A stretch of DNA of 64,000 nucleotides, taken from NCBI RefSeq assembly GCF_000378465.1, contig NZ_KB899911.1, positions 124,001 through 188,000 of the forward strand, in the 5' to 3' direction. Positions 60,931 to 64,000 of this stretch are shown piece by piece; within the stretch, counting starts at the first letter, position 1; each line of letters begins with the position of its first letter. This DNA comes from Elioraea tepidiphila DSM 17972 (lineage in GTDB: Bacteria > Pseudomonadota > Alphaproteobacteria > Acetobacterales > Acetobacteraceae). A model generated the notes under the pieces. It had not been told where the DNA came from. It saw only the letters and a program-made list of their open reading frames with translations, and searched no databases. The position numbers and the translations under genes were made by a program.

Positions 60931-62810
60931 GGGCTGTCGCCCGCGATCAGGCGGGTGGCCCCGGGCACGATGCGGACATCGGCGCGATCGCGCAGCGCCT
61001 GCACGAACTGCGCCTCGAGATCGCCCGCCAGCGCCTCGGCGAGTTCCTGCTGGCGCGCCGCGATCGCCGGGCCCTCGGCCGCGCCCGGAATGATCTCCGC
61101 GACGGCCGCCACCACGAAGCCCGAGCCGGTCTCGATCATCGTCGCCTCGCCGCGCTTGAGCGCGAACAGCGCGGCGGCGAGTTGCGGCGGGAAGGTGCCG
61201 CCGCGCACATCGCGCGTGAACGGCTCGGTGCGGCGGGGCGACCAGCCGGCCGCGCGCGCCACCTCGTCGAGCGGACGGCCCACGCGCGTCTCGGCGATCA
61301 GCGCCGCGGCCTGCTCCTCGATCGCGCGGCGCCGCTCGGCGCGTTCCCAGGCCGCGCGCACCTCGCGCTCCACCTCGGCCAGCGGACGCAGCGCCGGCGG
61401 GGTCACGGACCCGACATGCACGGCGTAGAACACCCCGCCACGCGTCTCGCTGAGCCGGGTGGTCTCGCCGATCCGGGACTCGAACACGGCCGAGATGATC
61501 TCCCCGGCCTCCGGGCCGAGCTCGATCCGGTTGCCGTCGGGGTCGCGGCCTTCGGCATCCATCGTCGCCTGGATGAGCCTGAACTCGTGCCGCCGCGCGA
61601 CCTCCGTCAGCGGGATGCCCTCGGCGATGCTGTCCTCGATCCGGTTCGCGCGCGCATAGATCAGGTCGGCTGCGCGTTCGAGGGCGACGATCCGCGCGAG
61701 CTCGTCCTTCACCGCCTCGAAGCCCTGCTCGCGCCCTGGCTCGATCGCGGCGACGTGCAGCACGTGCCAGCCGAACGGGCTCTGCACCGGATCGGTGACG
61801 GCGCCGGCGGATGCGGCGAAGGCCGGATCGGCGAGCTCGGGCAGCGGCAGGCCGGAGCGGTCGATCAGGCCGAGCTCGATCGCGCTGCCGCCGGCCGCCT
61901 GGGCCTGGGCCGCGATCGCGGCGAAGTCCGCGCCGGCGCGCCAGGCCTCGGCGATCGCGCGCGCGGCCTCGCGGTCGGGCACCACCGCCTGGGCGATGCG
62001 CCGGCGCTCGGGGGTGGCGAACTCGGCGCGCCGCTCCTCGAAGGCCTCGCGCAGCTCGCGGTCCGAGAGGCGGATCTCGCGCGCGACATCCTCGGGCGAG
62101 AGCAGGACGAGGTCGAACTGGCGGAACTCGGGCGCGGAGAACAGATCGGCATTGTTCTCGTGGAAGCGCGCGAGCTGCGCCTCGGTCGGCTCGGGCGGGG
62201 CGGGGGCGGCCATCAGGGGCAGCTCGACGAGATCGGCCACGCGCTGTTCGGCGTGGAAGGCTTGCACCGCGCGCGCGAGCGTCTGCGGTGCCGCCGCCCC
62301 CGCGCGCACCGAGCCCACGAGCTGCTGGCGCGCGAGATCGCTGCGCAGCAGATCGAGGAAGCGCCCTTCGGTCAGCCCGTTGTTGCGCAGGAACGAGTCG
62401 AACTGCAGCCGCGAGAACCGCCCGTCCGGCCCCTGGAACCCGGGTGCTGAGAGGATGGTCGCGCGCAAGGCGTCGTCGGTGACCACGACGCCGCGCTGGG
62501 CGGCCTCGGCGCTGATCGCGCGCAGCGCGACCAGCCGGGCGACCGTGGCTTCCGCGATCGCGCGGCGCACCTCCTCGGTCGGCTCGAACTGGCCGCCGAA
62601 GCTGCGCCGGAGCTGCGAAATCTCGCGCTGGTACGCATCCGTCGCCTCGGCGAGCGACACCTTCTCGCCCGCCACCGTGGCGACCGACCGGTCGGCGCCG
62701 CCCCCGCGCACGAAATCCTCGATGCCCCAGACCGCGAAGGCGACGATCAGCAGCAGGAACAGACCCTTGGCGATCCAGTGGTTCAGCGAATTGCGGATGG
62801 CGGTCAGCAT
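60927..62810 (-). CDS. PpiD/SurA-like peptidyl-prolyl isomerase
   Basis: This 627-residue protein has an N-terminal membrane anchor (GLFLLLIVAFAVWGIEDF), a SurA_N-like helical region (about 40-190) and one parvulin domain around residues 260-365 (DLGLIDRSG-like loop and FGWHVLHVAAIEPG). It probably chaperones outer-membrane and periplasmic proteins. ATG 62810 is family-like. It is the gene upstream of and coupled to trpE, and divergent from tpiA. Confidence 0.92.
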   Translation of the reverse strand: MLTAIRNSLNHWIAKGLFLLLIVAFAVWGIEDFVRGGGADRSVATVAGEKVSLAEATDAYQREISQLRRSFGGQFEPTEEVRRAIAEATVARLVALRAISAEAAQRGVVVTDDALRATILSAPGFQGPDGRFSRLQFDSFLRNNGLTEGRFLDLLRSDLARQQLVGSVRAGAAAPQTLARAVQAFHAEQRVADLVELPLMAAPAPPEPTEAQLARFHENNADLFSAPEFRQFDLVLLSPEDVAREIRLSDRELREAFEERRAEFATPERRRIAQAVVPDREAARAIAEAWRAGADFAAIAAQAQAAGGSAIELGLIDRSGLPLPELADPAFAASAGAVTDPVQSPFGWHVLHVAAIEPGREQGFEAVKDELARIVALERAADLIYARANRIEDSIAEGIPLTEVARRHEFRLIQATMDAEGRDPDGNRIELGPEAGEIISAVFESRIGETTRLSETRGGVFYAVHVGSVTPPALRPLAEVEREVRAAWERAERRRAIEEQAAALIAETRVGRPLDEVARAAGWSPRRTEPFTRDVRGGTFPPQLAAALFALKRGEATMIETGSGFVVAAVAEIIPGAAEGPAIAARQQELAEALAGDLEAQFVQALRDRADVRIVPGATRLIAGDSP

Positions 62811-62938
62811 CGGGCGCGGCGGCTCCGTGGGCGCTCTCGAACGGGCGCGGACCCTAGAGCAGCCGGCCGGCCCCGGCAACGCACGGGCTTGCGCGGGGTC
62901 GCGCGGCCGTGGGAGAGGCGGGGGCGAGGAGGACCGCC

Positions 62939-63688
62939 ATGCCGAGACAGTTGATCGCCGGGAACTGGAAGATGAACGGGCTGAGCGTGCCCGGCGCGCG
63001 GCTCGCCGGCGCGATCCGCGAGGCCGTCTCGGCCGCGCCGCCGCCCTGCGACCTGCTGATCTGCCCGCCTTTCACCCTGGTCGGCACTCTCGCGCACGTG
63101 ATGCTGGGCTCGGGCGTGGCAGTGGGCGCGCAGGACTGCCACGCCAAGGTGGCTGGGCCGCATACCGGCGACGTGTCGGCGGCGATGCTGAAGGACGCGG
63201 GTGCGACCGCGGTGATCCTCGGCCACTCCGAGCGCCGCACCGACCACGGCGAGACCGACGCCGAGGTGCGCGCCAAGGCCGCGGCCGCGCTGGCGGCGGG
63301 TCTCGTGCCGATCGTCTGCGTCGGCGAGACCTGGCCCGAGCGCGAGGCCGGGCGGCAGGAGGCGGTGGTGGCGGCGCAGCTCGCGGGGTCGCTGCCGGAC
63401 GGGTTCGCCGGCACGGGCGTGGTGGCCTATGAGCCGGTCTGGGCGATCGGCACCGGGCGCACCCCGACCGAGGCCGACATCGCCGCCATGCACGCGATGA
63501 TCCGCCGCGTGTTGGGCGAGCGGTTCGGCGCGGCCGGCGGGCGCGTGCTGATCCTCTACGGCGGCAGCGTGAAGCCCGCGAACGCGGCGGCGATCCTGGC
63601 GCTGCCGGAGGTGGGGGGGGCGCTGGTGGGGGGGGCCAGCCTGGTGGCGGAGGATTTCCTGGCGATCGCCGCCGCGGCTCAGGTGTGA
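62939..63688 (+). CDS. tpiA: Triosephosphate isomerase
   Basis: This 249-residue glycolytic TIM barrel interconverts DHAP and GAP. Asn/Lys in IAGNWKMNG, the His in GHSERR, the catalytic Glu in [10 protein letters not shown], and the phosphate loop [12 protein letters not shown] are all present. GAGGAGG precedes ATG 62939. Confidence 0.97.
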   Translation: MPRQLIAGNWKMNGLSVPGARLAGAIREAVSAAPPPCDLLICPPFTLVGTLAHVMLGSGVAVGAQDCHAKVAGPHTGDVSAAMLKDAGATAVILGHSERRTDHGETDAEVRAKAAAALAAGLVPIVCVGETWPEREAGRQEAVVAAQLAGSLPDGFAGTGVVAYEPVWAIGTGRTPTEADIAAMHAMIRRVLGERFGAAGGRVLILYGGSVKPANAAAILALPEVGGALVGGASLVAEDFLAIAAAAQV

Positions 63689-63771
63689 GCCCGCTGGGGG
63701 TGGCGCCCGCCAGCCCGAGCCGCTACAACCCCGCCGATCGCGCGGGGCCCCCCGCCCGACCCGAGGAACCC

Positions 63772-64000
63772 ATGAGCTCAGTCCTTCTCATCATCCACCT
63801 GCTGGTGACGCTGTCGCTGATCGTCGTCGTGCTGGTCCAGCGCAGCGAGGGCGGCGGCCTCGGCATCGGCTCCTCGGGCGGCATGGGCGGCTTCATGACC
63901 GGGCGCGGCACGGCGAACCTGCTGACCCGCACCACCGCGATCCTCGGCACATTGTTCTTCGTGCTCAGCCTGGCGCTGGCGCTGATCAACCAGGGCACCC
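63772..64000 (+). CDS. secG: Preprotein translocase subunit SecG (partial)
   Basis: The gene runs off the right edge after 76 codons. Two hydrophobic helices flank a Gly-rich loop: SVLLIIHLLVTLSLIVVVLV, then QRSEGGGLGIGSSGG ... TGRGTANLLTRTTAILGTLFF. This is the SecG layout; the protein stabilises SecYE during secretion. It follows tpiA, a common alphaproteobacterial order. Confidence 0.95.
   Translation, partial: MSSVLLIIHLLVTLSLIVVVLVQRSEGGGLGIGSSGGMGGFMTGRGTANLLTRTTAILGTLFFVLSLALALINQGT

Overview
The window is very GC-rich, gene-dense bacterial chromosome. It carries no rRNA, CRISPR array, insertion sequence or phage module. The alphaproteobacterial trp layout (trpE apart from trpGDC, which runs into moaC-moeA), a peptidyl-prolyl isomerase/tpiA/secG run, a PurL-BolA-Grx4 run, and a candidate GTTC-N7-GTTC type SOS box upstream of lexA suggest Alphaproteobacteria, most likely the Rhodospirillales/Acetobacteraceae group. 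The family placement is inference from gene content and style.

Region 1 (1-12 kb) is mostly housekeeping. It holds a DUF4212/VC_2705-type sodium:solute symporter pair beside a CBS-DUF294 nucleotidyltransferase, a GST-cupin-DoxX operon, DsbB, purL-bolA-grxD and an MFS transporter.

Region 2 (12-19.7 kb) holds a small HTH regulator, with a promoter carrying two inverted repeats, followed by a compact six-gene hyfBCEFGI-like operon. Its HyfG has lost three of the four cysteines that bind the NiFe centre, so the complex is better read as an energy-converting hydrogenase-related (Ehr), complex I-like ion pump than as a hydrogenase. No maturation genes are present in the window.

Region 3 (19.7-41 kb) is the unusual part. 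It contains: an acetyl-CoA synthetase with 2-oxoacid dehydrogenase E1alpha/E1beta/E2 and an acyl carrier protein; a COG2403-like P-loop protein; a Lon-family protease with a degenerate P-loop; universal stress proteins; an archease-RtcB-PrimPol operon; a hydrolase and a phosphoribosyltransferase; nicotinate phosphoribosyltransferase and PRPP synthetase; a kinase-like protein; a ribosome hibernation factor fused to a cold-shock domain; and a DUF3175 protein. Six FNR/FixK-type boxes (TTGA-N6-TCAN) lie in four of its intergenic gaps, mostly between divergent genes and at spacings suited to activation. I infer a low-oxygen, energy-conservation and dormancy regulon. The regulator itself is not in the window.

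Region 4 (41-64 kb) returns to core functions: an NSS transporter, metY, a CoA-binding protein, tRNA-Ser(UGA), an LpxR-like outer-membrane protein, a UshA-like nucleotidase, lexA, a Gly/His-rich exported protein, a Sel1/peptidoglycan-binding lipoprotein, moeA-moaC-trpC-trpD-trpG, copA, an amidase, two unrecognised proteins, trpE, a PpiD/SurA-like chaperone, tpiA and the start of secG. Many adjacent genes overlap by 4 bases (ATGA or GTGA), showing extensive translational coupling.
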